From: Sphingobacterium thalpophilum
GTDB lineage: Bacteria; Bacteroidota; Bacteroidia; Sphingobacteriales; Sphingobacteriaceae
Assembly (NCBI RefSeq): GCF_038396785.1
Contig: NZ_CP151087.1
Location: forward strand, 5,270,001 to 5,334,000
Reading direction: 5' to 3'
DNA: 64,000 nucleotides
The notes under the pieces were generated by a model. It was not told the origin of the DNA. It worked only from the letters and a program-made list of their open reading frames with translations, and ran no database searches. Every line of letters starts with the position of its first letter. Within the stretch, counting starts at the first letter, position 1. Positions 36,940-45,620 of this stretch are shown here, one piece after another. Both the position numbers and the translations under genes were made by a program.

Positions 36940-37100
36940 CCGAAGCGGCTTTGGTTTTGTGAAAGATCGAATTGAGGGGAGGGTAACTATAAAATATCTT
37001 GCTGTTAAATGAAGGATGATGAAACAATATTAAAGCAATATATGTACATTTAGGTATTCATAGTACAATTTAAATACCTAAAGGAAAAAAATAAACTTCA

Positions 37101-37616
37101 ATGGCAATGCGCAGGAAATTTTTAGCATGTTTCTTCATCATATTGTTTTCACGGGGGCTGTTTGGTAATCCCCAAGATTCTGTTCAGCAGGGATTTGTAG
37201 ACAAGACGGAACGATTTTTTAAAGAATCGGCTAAAAGGAGTGTCCGGGATTTGGTAATGGACCGTGCAGCCATCCGCCAAAATCGGGTATTGGAGGATAT
37301 TAAGTTATTGGCGAGCCAATCGCGTTCCTTTTTGCGCAAAGGTTTCGATTCGTTGAACGTGGACCAGGAGCTGAAGGAGCTGATCGTCTTACATGATATT
37401 GCAAAAGATGGTGTCTTTGAAAACAAGGGTTCTGCGCAATCATCGCGCAACCTTACAGTGACCTTCAACATCTTGAACGCACTTTCCATAGAGGTAAGGA
37501 GTTTAAAACGCGATATGGACCGTTATCAGGATAGGCTCACAAATTATCAGTTGGATCTCGACTCGTTGAGCAATGACCCCGCACTTTTTGTCATCTTTAA
37601 GGATTATGAGCTTTAA
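37101..37616 (+). pseudogene. N-terminal remnant of an MscS-like mechanosensitive channel protein (probable)
   Basis: 171 aa with a signal peptide (MRRKFLACFFIILFSRGLFG) and a helical periplasmic region. The segments VDQELKELIVLHDIAKDG, SSRNLTVTFNILNAL and LDSLSNDPALF resemble, from memory, the long N-terminal extension of Bacteroidota MscS-family channels, which are several hundred residues longer. The membrane and channel domains are absent. The frame ends in VIFKDYEL, overlapping the start of the next short gene by 11 bases. I read it as a channel gene truncated by a deletion. It could instead be a real small periplasmic protein. Confidence 0.5.
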
Positions 37617-37872
37617 AAAAGCCTATCAGGCTGGATCACTGGATGATGCCAAAGTTTTGCTTAAGGATGCTGTAGGCAAAGCAAAAGAAGCTTCTGCTTA
37701 CAGTATAATTCCAGATTGCAATTGTGCGAATGCCAAAAATTACGCACTTAATGCGGTAATCTTTGGAAATAAGGCGTTAAAAACAGCTGATTTGGACAAT
37801 CTAAAAAAGTGGGCCAAGAAAGCGATGGATATGTCACTGGATGTGATGACAGCCATACCCAATTGCAAATAA
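37606..37872 (+). pseudogene. Small helical Cys-containing protein, probably missing its signal peptide
   Basis: 88 aa read from ATG 37606: MSFKKAYQAGSLDDAK ... IIPDCNCANAKNYALNAV ... MTAIPNCK. It resembles small secreted Bacteroidota proteins with repeated FKKAYNAxSLxDAK-type helices and paired cysteines, which normally start with a signal peptide absent here. The preceding frame ends KDYEL just before FKKAY. A GAGAGC to GAGC loss of two bases would make KDYESFKKAYQAG continuous, so the two short genes may be one fused, frame-broken relic. Function unknown. Confidence 0.45.
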
Positions 37873-38238
37873 TTTTGAGCATATTCAATAAACTTTAGGC
37901 AGGCTTTGGAAATTTAGGAAATCTTTGCTGAGAGTGCAGCATCGCCGAAATGGATTTAAAAATAGCTAAGTTTATTTGGCTAATAAACAAAAATAAAATA
38001 CTTAAAACTATTTTACTGAGCTATTGTTCATTAAACCAAAGGTATATAAGGTATACGTCTATTAGAGGATAGTTTTTTGTAAAGGCTAGGTCAATATTGA
38101 TCTAGCCTTTTTTTTGAATGAGTTAAGAAAGAATCGAGGTAAGTGTAGTTTTTTTTAAGGTAAATTTTTTAATTAGCATGTGATTGTTTGGCTTTGGTAT
38201 TCCATTAGTCATTATTGTTAATTTATTACCTAAAAATT
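37873..38238. other. Intergenic region with a terminator
   Basis: 366 AT-rich bases between the short relic genes and the histidine kinase. It contains the hairpin terminator at 38084-38115. No further gene or clear promoter is seen. Confidence 0.4.
38084..38115 (+). terminator. Intrinsic terminator
   Basis: GGCTAG...CTAGCC with an inner TCAATATTGA palindrome (38084-38107), then eight T. Near-perfect stem ahead of the histidine kinase gene. Confidence 0.85.
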
Positions 38239-39132
38239 GTGCAAAGCCAAACTATTATTACTCTACTTATTGTTGGAATAGTCATCAGTAAAACGCTGAT
38301 AGGCGTACTGATCTACTTTTTAATCCGAAAAAATCGGTTGTTAAAGGTCGAGCAGCTCAAATTGACGACCGCAAACAGTATCCTCAGTGAACAGGCAATT
38401 CGTATTCACCATTATAATGAGGAATTAAAAATTGCCGAGAGTTTCAAGACTAAAGTTTTATCGATTGCCTCACATGATCTCAGAGCACCATTTGCATCGG
38501 TCGAAATTTTGTTGGCGATTGATGATATTTCTCTCGTTGATAAGGAGGAGCTTAAACTCATCTTTTTAAATCTAAAAGGACAGGTGGCCAGATCGCGTAC
38601 GATGTTGGAAGAGGTCTTACTATGGACAGAGTCACAACTCCGGGATAAACTTGAAAATACCGAGAACTGTAATATTCGCGATCAAATTGATGCGGTATTG
38701 GGGATCTATACGCTAGAAATCCAACGTTTCAATATACAGATCATAAATTCGGTGAATCCGGATTTTTGCGCGGATACACATAAAGGAATTCTCGCTTTTG
38801 TGCTAAGAAATGTGATTAGCAACGCCATTAAATATGGACGAGTCGGCGGTAGCATTGTGTTGCAACTGATAGATGATCCGAGCGATCGGTGGGAACTTAT
38901 CGTCAGCAACGAAGGGGAAGAACTTACGTCGGAAGTCCTCCATAATCTAAATTTTGTCAATAGCTGGGATCGTAAAAAATCTGAGAGCAAAAATGGTGCA
39001 GGGTTGGGGATCTCCCTCTGTAAGGATTTGATCAAAAGGATTGATGGAAAAATGCAGTTCGAGAATCAGCATGGTACAGGTGTTTCTGTTCGGATCTCGT
39101 TTCCGCGGAAGGCTTATCAGGCTGTCTCTTAA
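38239..39132 (+). CDS. Membrane sensor histidine kinase
   Basis: About 297 aa. There is no ATG near the N-terminus; I prefer GTG 38239, and a TTG at 38215 is possible. One N-terminal membrane helix (IITLLIVGIVISKTLIGVLIYFLI) leads to a coiled region, a HisKA-like helix with IASHDLRAPFASVE (phosphorylated His) and a HATPase domain with NVISNAIKYG and NGAGLGISLCKDLI. There is no sensor domain of note and no response-regulator gene beside it, so it is an orphan kinase. A strong terminator follows at 39155. The signal and partner cannot be inferred. Confidence 0.85.
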   Translation: MQSQTIITLLIVGIVISKTLIGVLIYFLIRKNRLLKVEQLKLTTANSILSEQAIRIHHYNEELKIAESFKTKVLSIASHDLRAPFASVEILLAIDDISLVDKEELKLIFLNLKGQVARSRTMLEEVLLWTESQLRDKLENTENCNIRDQIDAVLGIYTLEIQRFNIQIINSVNPDFCADTHKGILAFVLRNVISNAIKYGRVGGSIVLQLIDDPSDRWELIVSNEGEELTSEVLHNLNFVNSWDRKKSESKNGAGLGISLCKDLIKRIDGKMQFENQHGTGVSVRISFPRKAYQAVS

Positions 39133-39154
39133 TAACAATCTATCTATTGTAAAA

Positions 39155-39179
39155 GCCCGATATAGATCGGGCTTTTTTT
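39155..39179 (+). terminator. Intrinsic terminator after the histidine kinase
   Basis: GCCCGAT (39155-39161) pairs with ATCGGGC (39166-39172) across a four-base loop, followed by seven T. Confidence 0.9.
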
Positions 39180-39300
39180 GATGAAAATTTAAATGACAAA
39201 CTTAGTTTTTCATGAAAGATCGGTTGGTATGAAAGATCCGTAAACCAATTGTTTTGCGGTTTTTCCAGACGAAAAACACATTAAAGGTGTTGAACAAATT

Positions 39301-39987
39301 TTACTTTTTGATAGCCTCTAGCATAAAAAGTCCTTCAGTCTCGAAAGGGAGTTCAAGAATACGATTTTGTGCATCCATATCGACTTCAATAGAACCAAAT
39401 CCAACTGCTTCCAATAGTTCGACGTCTTTGGCAGGACGTTGATGTGCACTGATGTCCAATGCCGATTTGATGTCATTGATCTGATCGATAGCGCCCGATG
39501 GGCATTCATCGTGCCTGTCGGTACTAAAGACCGTTTTCCCAAAATCGGCATCCAGGTTGATCAGTTTTCCACCCGGTTTAAGTACACGTTCCATCTCGCG
39601 GTAGCATTTTTCAAGATCGGGGATGGTCCATGTCATCAACCTGGTGAAGACGAAGTCAAAGGTGTTGGCTTCAAATTGTAGTACTTGTGCATCCATGACC
39701 CGATAGTCTACGCGAAGTTCTAGTTCTTGGCTGACGAGTTTTGCATATTCAATCATCTGCGGGGAGAGGTCAACGGCGGTAACCTCAAAACCCGCAAGGG
39801 TCATAATGTTGGCGAAATATCCCGTAGCAGTACCAACCTCAAGTACTTTATTGCCCGTAGTCTGGCTACGGACGGACTTGAAAAACGCTAGCCAGTGTTC
39901 GGTCTCCGGCCGGGACCAAGCTTCATCCCTTTCCTTGCGCCAGGAGCTACTACGGTCATTCCAATATGCTGTTATTCTTTTAATCAT
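39301..39987 (-). CDS. Class I SAM-dependent methyltransferase
   Basis: About 228 aa from the ATG at 39987 (MIKRITAYWNDRSSSWRKER); the frame is open further upstream, but that stretch does not look coding. SAM-binding motif I is VLEVGTATGYFANIM, followed by AVDLSPQMIEYAK, the DFVFTRLMTWTIPD region and a GGKLINLDAD strand. It resembles UbiE/COQ5-type or small-molecule methyltransferases, and the N-terminal AYWNDRSSSW is common in Bacteroidota versions. Cytoplasmic. The substrate cannot be told. It stands alone, convergent with the histidine kinase. Confidence 0.88.
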   Translation of the reverse strand: MIKRITAYWNDRSSSWRKERDEAWSRPETEHWLAFFKSVRSQTTGNKVLEVGTATGYFANIMTLAGFEVTAVDLSPQMIEYAKLVSQELELRVDYRVMDAQVLQFEANTFDFVFTRLMTWTIPDLEKCYREMERVLKPGGKLINLDADFGKTVFSTDRHDECPSGAIDQINDIKSALDISAHQRPAKDVELLEAVGFGSIEVDMDAQNRILELPFETEGLFMLEAIKK

Positions 39988-40208
39988 CGTAATAATTTTA
40001 ACGGGTACAAATTTATCCATTTTATCAGCAACAATTGCTGGAATTTGTGTCATATCTCCGATCAGCTTATTTTGGATTTTTATTCTGCTTGCCTCAGCTG
40101 CGAACATAAATATCACCCAGCCAATTCACCAACGTAGTAATAAATAATAAGCAATACCTGTTGAATATTACACGATGACGTGGGGGAGTTTGCCGAGGAA
40201 AACAAATT

Positions 40209-40912
40209 TTAGCTGTTTTTTGATTGTTTCAGTTCATCAATTGTCCGGTTGTATCGATCATAAATAACTTTTTCAGGTTCAAAATTTGGATTAGGTTTCC
40301 AATATTCTTCGGTCTGAACCGTATTTTCCCTTAAGGTGGTCTTTGAGCTCAGTAGTGTTCCTTTTCCATGGACTTCGTTTATGTCAACGGGGTTGATGGT
40401 GGAAAAATGTTTCTCTAGCATTTTCTGGATTTCGCGAAAATTGCTGCAATTTTCGTAAATAACGACCTTTTTACTTGTTTTTATCAGGGTAAGACAACTT
40501 TCGCTATCCATCCTGGCTTTTCTGAGGCGATTTGCAATGCCGGTTGTGTCAGATAAAAGTTGAACTGCGCCTGGTCGTCGCTGTGGTAGTTGCTGTAGAT
40601 AATGGTCTCGATAATTTCCCAGGAGATAAATTGGGTTGTTTTTAGCAAGGGGATTTGATAGGATAGGCCTTTATGATCGGATGTTACACTTTCCTGTTGG
40701 GCGATCTGTTGTGTTATGGTTTTCTTGGATACTCGAAATCCAACGGTCATACCGTACAGGATAATACCGGGGAATAGTATGAAAAGTCCGGAAACGACAT
40801 AAGCTCCCACAACTTTGCTGTTATGAACCATCATCAATATGGTTAAAGCTATTCCGATGCAGATAAACAGCCCAAGTAATAATTTAATGACTAAAAGAGG
40901 GTTAAACTTCAT
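40209..40912 (-). pseudogene. Membrane protein of unknown function, frameshifted
   Basis: The upstream frame (from 40912) encodes two membrane helices (LLVIKLLLGLFICIGIALTI and VVGAYVVSGLFILFPGIILYG) and a soluble part FISWEIIETIIYSNYHSD... up to ASEKPGW. The C-terminal part (DSESCLTLIKTSKKVVIYE...) is in another frame. One extra G at about 40508 (TGGGAT instead of TGGAT on the minus strand) joins them as KPGWDSESCLTLI, giving about 233 aa. The soluble part looks like a small PH-like beta domain behind two helices (low certainty). The lesion is a single-base loss in a G run. Confidence 0.78.
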
Positions 40913-41001
40913 TTGCTCAAAGCGCGTGATTTTTAGCTAAATGTACTAAAACTTCTTGATGTTTTAGAAAACGTTTGAGCGTTTTGAAAAGAGGCAGTTC
41001 G

Positions 41002-41031
41002 TTGCTGGTATGTCAATAATTAGTATATTTG
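41002..41031 (+). promoter_or_regulatory. Consensus Bacteroidota promoter for the Cys-protein/cytochrome cluster
   Basis: TTG (41002-41004), 19-base spacer, TATATTTG (41024-41031), then ATG 16 bases later. This matches the -33 TTG and -7 TAnnTTTG pattern with ideal spacing. Just upstream, GTTTTAGAAAA (40961) and GTTTTGAAAAG (40981) recur with a 20-bp period, a possible activator site. Confidence 0.7.
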
Positions 41032-41046
41032 CTGCACTAGCGATAC

Positions 41047-41424
41047 ATGAAAGCGAAACAATTGATATGGATTCTACTGCCGCTGATGCTCCTGCAGAGC
41101 TTCTCGTCGGTATGGCTATGGACTGTTTTTGAATTTAACAGAGATTATATCGCTAAGAATGAGTGTATCAATCGATTCAACGAAAAGGCACTTTCCTGTA
41201 GAGGACAATGTATTTTGATGAAGAAAATGCGTGAACATGAGGAGAAGGAACAAAAGAACCTGGAATCTCGTATAATCGACGTTGTATTTATCAATAATCA
41301 GCAATGTTTTAACCTTGATATCGCTTTTTTTGAAGAAGCGGCTGCGGAGACCTTACTTCCAGCATATCAGGCAAACTATAGCTATAGACCAATCTTTACT
41401 ATTTTTCATCCACCTTTGGTTTAA
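41047..41424 (+). CDS. Small Cys-containing protein, first paralogue (unknown function)
   Basis: 125 aa. An N-terminal hydrophobic anchor (LIWILLPLMLLQSFSSVWLW) precedes the segment FNRDYIAKNECINRFN..LSCRGQCILMKKM, which has three cysteines in the pattern C-x(n)-SC-x3-C. The C-terminus reads RPIFTIFHPPLV. A paralogue with the same segment is encoded at 42906. The pattern is known to me from small uncharacterised Bacteroidota proteins; no function is assigned. With a YtkA/FixH-like lipoprotein and a cytochrome c next door, a role in copper or haem handling is a reasonable guess, not shown. Confidence 0.75.
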   Translation: MKAKQLIWILLPLMLLQSFSSVWLWTVFEFNRDYIAKNECINRFNEKALSCRGQCILMKKMREHEEKEQKNLESRIIDVVFINNQQCFNLDIAFFEEAAAETLLPAYQANYSYRPIFTIFHPPLV

Positions 41425-41507
41425 GTCATTTTGCTTTTCGTACGGGCTGTCGGCATATTGACTGATGGCAGGTACTGTCTATTTTCAAAAGACTTAAATC
41501 AATTCAT

Positions 41508-42362
41508 ATGCATATATATTCCCGTGTAGGGACCATCGAGGGCTTGATCTTTCTGCTACTCGCGCTTTCAGTTGCTTTTTCAACTTCTTCCTGTACCATC
41601 GATCCTTCAAAAAAAGACAGCAAGAATGCAGTAGATTTTATCCGGCCTAAGGAGTCCGATCTGGTCCGTATAGCGGATACAGTTTGGGAGGCTACCAAAT
41701 ATGCCGTATTTGCGGATGCCAAACTCAACAATAAATATCATACTATTTATCTGCGTTTAAGAGATACTTTGGGAAAGCCGATCACTGATAAGTCGCTTGA
41801 TTTCTATCCAGAAATGAGTATGGGACGCATGAAGCATGGTGGCCCCTTTGAACCTCCAATCGCGCTTGGTGAAGGCTGGTATAGCAGCCGGATGGTTTTT
41901 ATAATGGCAGATATCCCGCAGATGGGAACGGGTTGGCAATTACATACGATACGCAGTCACGGTCGTATAAAAGATACGCTCGCCATTAAGATTCCGGTTA
42001 CTGCCGCAGCAACCATGCGAACGATGAGTTCAGGAACCAGAGACGATAGCCGCGTATTTATTTCCTGTCTATTGCCTGATAGCGTAAAGCAGGGAAAACA
42101 TCCGATTCGATTTTTAATGAATAAAATGAATGGTCATCATTTTCCGGTATTAGATCATTATGTCATTAAACTAAAGACCACTATGCCTGCTATGGGACAG
42201 GAATCTTTGGGGAATGCAGCGGCCGAAAGTACAGGTAATGGTTACTATGAAGGCACTGTTAATTTTTCTATGCCTGGTCGCTGGGAAGTCATTGTCGAAT
42301 TATGGAAAGCGGGCAAAAAATCAAATCAGGATGATATAAAATATCTGGTGCAGGTCACTTAA
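41508..42362 (+). CDS. YtkA/FixH-like lipoprotein with two domain copies
   Basis: 284 aa with a lipoprotein signal (LIFLLLALSVAFSTSSC). Two similar beta-sandwich halves are seen: one with PEMSMGRMKHGGPFEPP..GWYSSRMVFIMA, the other with KTTMPAMGQES..GNGYYEGTVNFSMPGRWEVIVEL. The Met-rich MxMGxMKH and MPAMG segments followed by a G-Y/W-Y-x-G pattern are those of YtkA/FixH-like domains, which occur with copper proteins and terminal oxidases. Anchored outside the inner membrane. It sits between the small Cys protein and a cytochrome c, probably one operon. Confidence 0.75.
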   Translation: MHIYSRVGTIEGLIFLLLALSVAFSTSSCTIDPSKKDSKNAVDFIRPKESDLVRIADTVWEATKYAVFADAKLNNKYHTIYLRLRDTLGKPITDKSLDFYPEMSMGRMKHGGPFEPPIALGEGWYSSRMVFIMADIPQMGTGWQLHTIRSHGRIKDTLAIKIPVTAAATMRTMSSGTRDDSRVFISCLLPDSVKQGKHPIRFLMNKMNGHHFPVLDHYVIKLKTTMPAMGQESLGNAAAESTGNGYYEGTVNFSMPGRWEVIVELWKAGKKSNQDDIKYLVQVT

Positions 42363-42404
42363 TACAAACAGAATTTATTTTACCAATATACTTAAACAAT
42401 AAAA

Positions 42405-42896
42405 ATGAAAAAGAGAATAAACGTAATCGTAGGCTGTTTTGGTTTTGTAGCTATACTGGCGTGTAGCGGAAATGAGGGGACAAAAGCCAAGAAAGAAGAT
42501 CGTGCCGAGCAACCTTCCGTAGCTGAGCCTGCGGCCATGCTCGATTATAAAACAGAGGGATCCAAAGGTGTAGGAACCATTACCTCCTTTGAACACAAGC
42601 CCTTTGATGCGCAGCTCGCAAATAGGGGTGTAGAACTATTTGTGTCGAAATGTGCAATGTGCCATAGTTTTGACCGCACATTAGTAGGTCCATCATTGGA
42701 TGCTGTCATCAAACGTCGTACCCCGGAGTGGATTATGAACATGATGCTGGATCCGGCAACCATGCTGGAGAAAGATGCCGACGCAAAAGCACTTAGTAAG
42801 GAATATGGTTCGCCAATGATTAGTTTGGGCTTGAAGCAAGAAGAGGCACGTGCCATTTTAGAATATTTGCGCGAACGTAATAGCACAACAAAATAG
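42405..42896 (+). CDS. Cytochrome c lipoprotein, single haem
   Basis: 163 aa with a lipoprotein signal (VGCFGFVAILACSG). The haem motif is CAMCH (KCAMCHSFDRTLVGPSLDAV), and a distal methionine ligand is likely in EYGSPMISLGL. The length and single motif fit a small class I cytochrome c that carries electrons in the periplasm. It lies ten bases before the second small Cys protein, within the 41.0-43.3 kb cluster. The redox partner is not present in the window. Confidence 0.92.
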   Translation: MKKRINVIVGCFGFVAILACSGNEGTKAKKEDRAEQPSVAEPAAMLDYKTEGSKGVGTITSFEHKPFDAQLANRGVELFVSKCAMCHSFDRTLVGPSLDAVIKRRTPEWIMNMMLDPATMLEKDADAKALSKEYGSPMISLGLKQEEARAILEYLRERNSTTK

Positions 42897-42905
42897 ATCA
42901 AATCA

Positions 42906-43292
42906 ATGAAGTCTCAGCGCTGTAGATGGTGGTTTTGTATGACAATGGCTTGGGCAATATGTGTGCAGGCAACCAATCTGTTGTGGGCATTTATTGAATT
43001 TGAGTGCAATCGTACCTATATCGAGCAAAACCTCTGTGTCAATCGTTTTGAACCGGCAGTGAGCTGTAAAGGCTTCTGTTTCCTTAGCGAAAAGACGGTT
43101 GAACAAAAGGATGTGAACAATGTGCTCGCCAAAATGAAGGGGATGGAAATATTGGTCTTTGTGCAGTATGTGAAGGGAGTCTTGCTGTACTCTCCAATAG
43201 TACCTGCTGTGAAAACTGTCTATCCGAAAGACTTTGTCTCCGATACCTTCGGAGGTATACTGCCTGAAGTTTTTAGACCGCCAATCATTTGA
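42906..43292 (+). CDS. Small Cys-containing protein, second paralogue (unknown function)
   Basis: 128 aa. An N-terminal hydrophobic stretch (WWFCMTMAWAICVQATNLLWAF) is followed by FECNRTYIEQNLCVNRFEPAVSCKGFCFLSEK, clearly related to the segment of the gene at 41047 (shared pattern NRxYIxxxxCxNRF...SCxGxCxL). Both proteins end in RPP-like tails (FRPPII here). The start follows the cytochrome c stop by nine bases. The duplication around the cytochrome suggests two non-equivalent parts of one system. No function known. Confidence 0.75.
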   Translation: MKSQRCRWWFCMTMAWAICVQATNLLWAFIEFECNRTYIEQNLCVNRFEPAVSCKGFCFLSEKTVEQKDVNNVLAKMKGMEILVFVQYVKGVLLYSPIVPAVKTVYPKDFVSDTFGGILPEVFRPPII

Positions 43293-43332
43293 TTATTCCA
43301 CAAATATTTTTTCACAGAATAATCATAAAGAA

Positions 43333-44199
43333 ATGGTAATACGAAAAGAGAAACTAGATTTTCTAAAATTAGAAGATATTGATTCCACTTCGCAGGGAAT
43401 CGTTATTATGCCTATAGCAGCTTTTTTACAAGCTAAAGCAAATCAAAATACGCTCCACCTAAGGTCTTTTTATACCCTTTTGCTTATCAATAATGGTGAA
43501 CTGTCTATGGTAGCGGATCAGAGCGTACAGATTATAGCTGCCCATGATATAATCAGCATAAATTCAAATTGTGTGTGTAGTTTTCATGCAGGTTCGTCTG
43601 TAGAAGGATACAGTGTCTTATTTACAGCATCCTTTCTCATGGAAAGTCAGAACACTGCTGTAAGAAACTTCTTTCATTTTTTAAGGAGTAGATGTAAACA
43701 CGCTTTTGTGCTATCGAAAGAAGATATGATCAGTTGTCTACATATAGTAAGTTTGATGGAAACTGCTTATAATTCAGTTAAATTGAGTGCTCACGGTGTA
43801 TTGAGCCGCTATTTAATTATGTTGCTCCAGATTTTGGGACGGCAAATCGTGGTCGATCATGTAGTTGTAAAGCAGGAGGATGATGACGATAAAATCCGAA
43901 GTTTCGAATCTTTGGTTGATAGTCATTATGCGCAGCAGCGTTATCCGTCATTTTATGCAGAGCAATTGAATATATCGATCAACTATCTTAATCGGATTTG
44001 TCGAAAAAAAAGATCGACGAGCTGCGGTACTATTATCCGTGGACGCATACTATTGGAGGCCGAGCGATTGCTTTATCATACTTTTAAAACGGTAAAAGAA
44101 ATTGCCTTTGAACTTGGTTTTGAAAATGTACCATATTTCAGTACATTTTTTAAAGCAAATAAAGGAATGAGTCCTGAGGAGTTTAGGAAAAATTGTTAA
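43333..44199 (+). CDS. AraC-family transcriptional regulator
   Basis: About 288 aa from the ATG at 43333 (MVIRKEKLDFLKLED); an earlier in-frame start would overlap the preceding gene and adds no domain. N-terminal cupin-like region (SFYTLLLINNGELSMVADQSVQIIAAHDIISINS), C-terminal AraC HTH (YPSFYAEQLNISINYLNRICRKK ... VKEIAFELGFENVPYFSTFFKANKGMSPEEF). It closes the Cys-protein/cytochrome cluster on the same strand and may regulate it. Confidence 0.88.
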   Translation: MVIRKEKLDFLKLEDIDSTSQGIVIMPIAAFLQAKANQNTLHLRSFYTLLLINNGELSMVADQSVQIIAAHDIISINSNCVCSFHAGSSVEGYSVLFTASFLMESQNTAVRNFFHFLRSRCKHAFVLSKEDMISCLHIVSLMETAYNSVKLSAHGVLSRYLIMLLQILGRQIVVDHVVVKQEDDDDKIRSFESLVDSHYAQQRYPSFYAEQLNISINYLNRICRKKRSTSCGTIIRGRILLEAERLLYHTFKTVKEIAFELGFENVPYFSTFFKANKGMSPEEFRKNC

Positions 44200-44654
44200 T
44201 GTAAATATCACTAAAAGCCTTTTTCATGTAGTTGAAAAAGGCTCTATGTTTATTTTTTCTTTTCTGATTTTTTCTTACCATCAACAGGTAAATCCAATAT
44301 AGCCATTAATAATAGATAATAACCTTTTTCCAATCCTATTTTTTGTGCTTTTTGGTGTATAGTGTCCATATCTTTAGTCAATTATTGTTTAAATTCTATT
44401 TTGCTATTTGGGTAAACAGAATCAAATGCTGTACCCAAAAGCTTCCCTTGGCCAGTTAACCGTATTTTTAGGGTGTAAATAACGTAGCGCATTCACTTTG
44501 TGACAAAAAAATACGGACTGCTCAAGTATTTAATGCAGTGAACGTATCGGACGTATCCGCAGTGAGATGTAAAAAGTACATGAACGTCATTGCTGTAAAA
44601 CATTTTCAAGGCCAGTATTGTCATACTTCCAATTAATAATTAAAACAGGTATTT
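44200..44654. other. Intergenic region with hairpin and possible gene relic on the minus strand
   Basis: A hairpin AGCCTTTTTCA/TGAAAAAGGCT at 44216-44243 lies just after the AraC gene. On the minus strand two adjacent short frames are seen: 44382-44492 (36 codons, containing LTGQGKLLGTAFDSVYP, which recalls the FKBP isomerase strand HYTGKLLDGTVFDSSY) and 44250-44369 (39 codons, MDTIHQKAQKIGLEKGYYLL). They may be a decayed gene or chance; certainty is low. Confidence 0.3.
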
Positions 44655-44828
44655 ATGAAAAAGATAATTCCATTTGCGCTCATGTCGAGTTTAATGATGC
44701 TCGTGTCGAGCTGTGCAGCAATTGAAGGTATATTTAAAGCTGGTGTATGGTCGGGCATCTTATTGGTTGTTGTCGTAGTCGCTATTGTCATTTGGTTGGT
44801 GAGCAAGCTGTTTGGCGGATCAAAATAA
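44655..44828 (+). CDS. Small membrane lipoprotein, 57 aa
   Basis: MKKIIPFALMSSLMMLVSSC gives a lipoprotein signal with a lipobox Cys at residue 20. A short linker (AAIEGIFKAGVWSG) is followed by one transmembrane helix (ILLVVVVVAIVIWLVSKLF) and the end GGSK. Bacteroidota carry many such 50-60 aa proteins; I do not know a function. The good signal, the helix and the isolated position support a real gene. It is convergent with the DNA-repair pair. Confidence 0.75.
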   Translation: MKKIIPFALMSSLMMLVSSCAAIEGIFKAGVWSGILLVVVVVAIVIWLVSKLFGGSK

Positions 44829-44861
44829 TGATATGAAATAGGATTTTCACTAATTAGGGAC

Positions 44862-45620
44862 TTATTGTTTTTCGACGAGATATTTCCAGTAACGTTTGGG
44901 AACATGTCTTAAGTGAAGCTTCAGGTTTTTGCGTGATTCAATAGAGGTATTCTTAAAATAAGTCTTCCAGAGATGCTGATAATCTTTTTCTTGAGGATCG
45001 AGATCCACTTCTAGCTGATATGGATCTTGAACCTCATGTGTATTGTTGTTGGATACCTCCAAGATATTTTTGCGATCATAATGGAAGCCATAGTTTCGCC
45101 GTATATCATAAATTAACCAGCACTGGTCGGCAAATCGGTTTTTAAAGAAGTCTACAACCAGGGGAATCACATTGAAATCGGGTTCAACGATGGCTGTGTA
45201 GAGATTATCGTTAGACTTGACAAATCGGATAAAAGCCTTCATGCGGTGTCGTTCGCGGCTGATCTTTTTGATCGTCTGATGGATACGGAGTACAGGTGGG
45301 TATCCATAATTGCGTATATCCAATTTTCCCCTTCGAAAAAGTTCGATGATCAACCGAAATCCATTGAGCCATTCAGATTGATTATCGGACAAAAAGTTAT
45401 GATAAAAAATTTTTGTTTCTTGTGCTCCGAGTATCTTTTCCATTCCCACTAAAATGCGCATGGCTTTTTTTACATCAGTATGAACCTGTCGCTTCTCCGA
45501 AAAAATATTAATTTCCATAGACTTTTCTGTTGTGGGAATGCTATCAAATTCTTTCCGTTCAAAGGCTTCAAATACACAACAGAGGTATCCGGAATAACTT
45601 CCGTCAAAAATATAGTCCAT
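44862..45620 (-). CDS. DNA-repair/metabolism protein of the TIGR03915 type
   Basis: 252 aa, soluble. The N-terminus MDYIFDGSYSGYLCCVFEAFERKE and the DUF4130-like core (HQTIKKISRERHRMKAFIRF, DQCWLIYDIRRNYGFHYD, LWKTYFKNTSIESRKNLKLH, HVPKRYWKYLVEK) are those of the small protein that always accompanies the radical-SAM partner encoded next to it. Its start touches the stop of that gene, so they are translated together. The pair is linked in other genomes to uracil-DNA-glycosylase-like proteins and is thought to act in DNA repair or modification; the reaction is not established. Confidence 0.88.
   Translation of the reverse strand: MDYIFDGSYSGYLCCVFEAFERKEFDSIPTTEKSMEINIFSEKRQVHTDVKKAMRILVGMEKILGAQETKIFYHNFLSDNQSEWLNGFRLIIELFRRGKLDIRNYGYPPVLRIHQTIKKISRERHRMKAFIRFVKSNDNLYTAIVEPDFNVIPLVVDFFKNRFADQCWLIYDIRRNYGFHYDRKNILEVSNNNTHEVQDPYQLEVDLDPQEKDYQHLWKTYFKNTSIESRKNLKLHLRHVPKRYWKYLVEKQ

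Noticed and set aside
40209..40511. Independent 100-aa gene starting at ATG 40511
   Set aside because: Its start coincides with the frameshift point and its sequence completes the upstream frame.
44633..44905. Minus-strand 90-codon frame opposite the small lipoprotein
   Set aside because: It is antisense to a gene with a proper lipoprotein signal, overlaps the end of the repair gene and is low in complexity.
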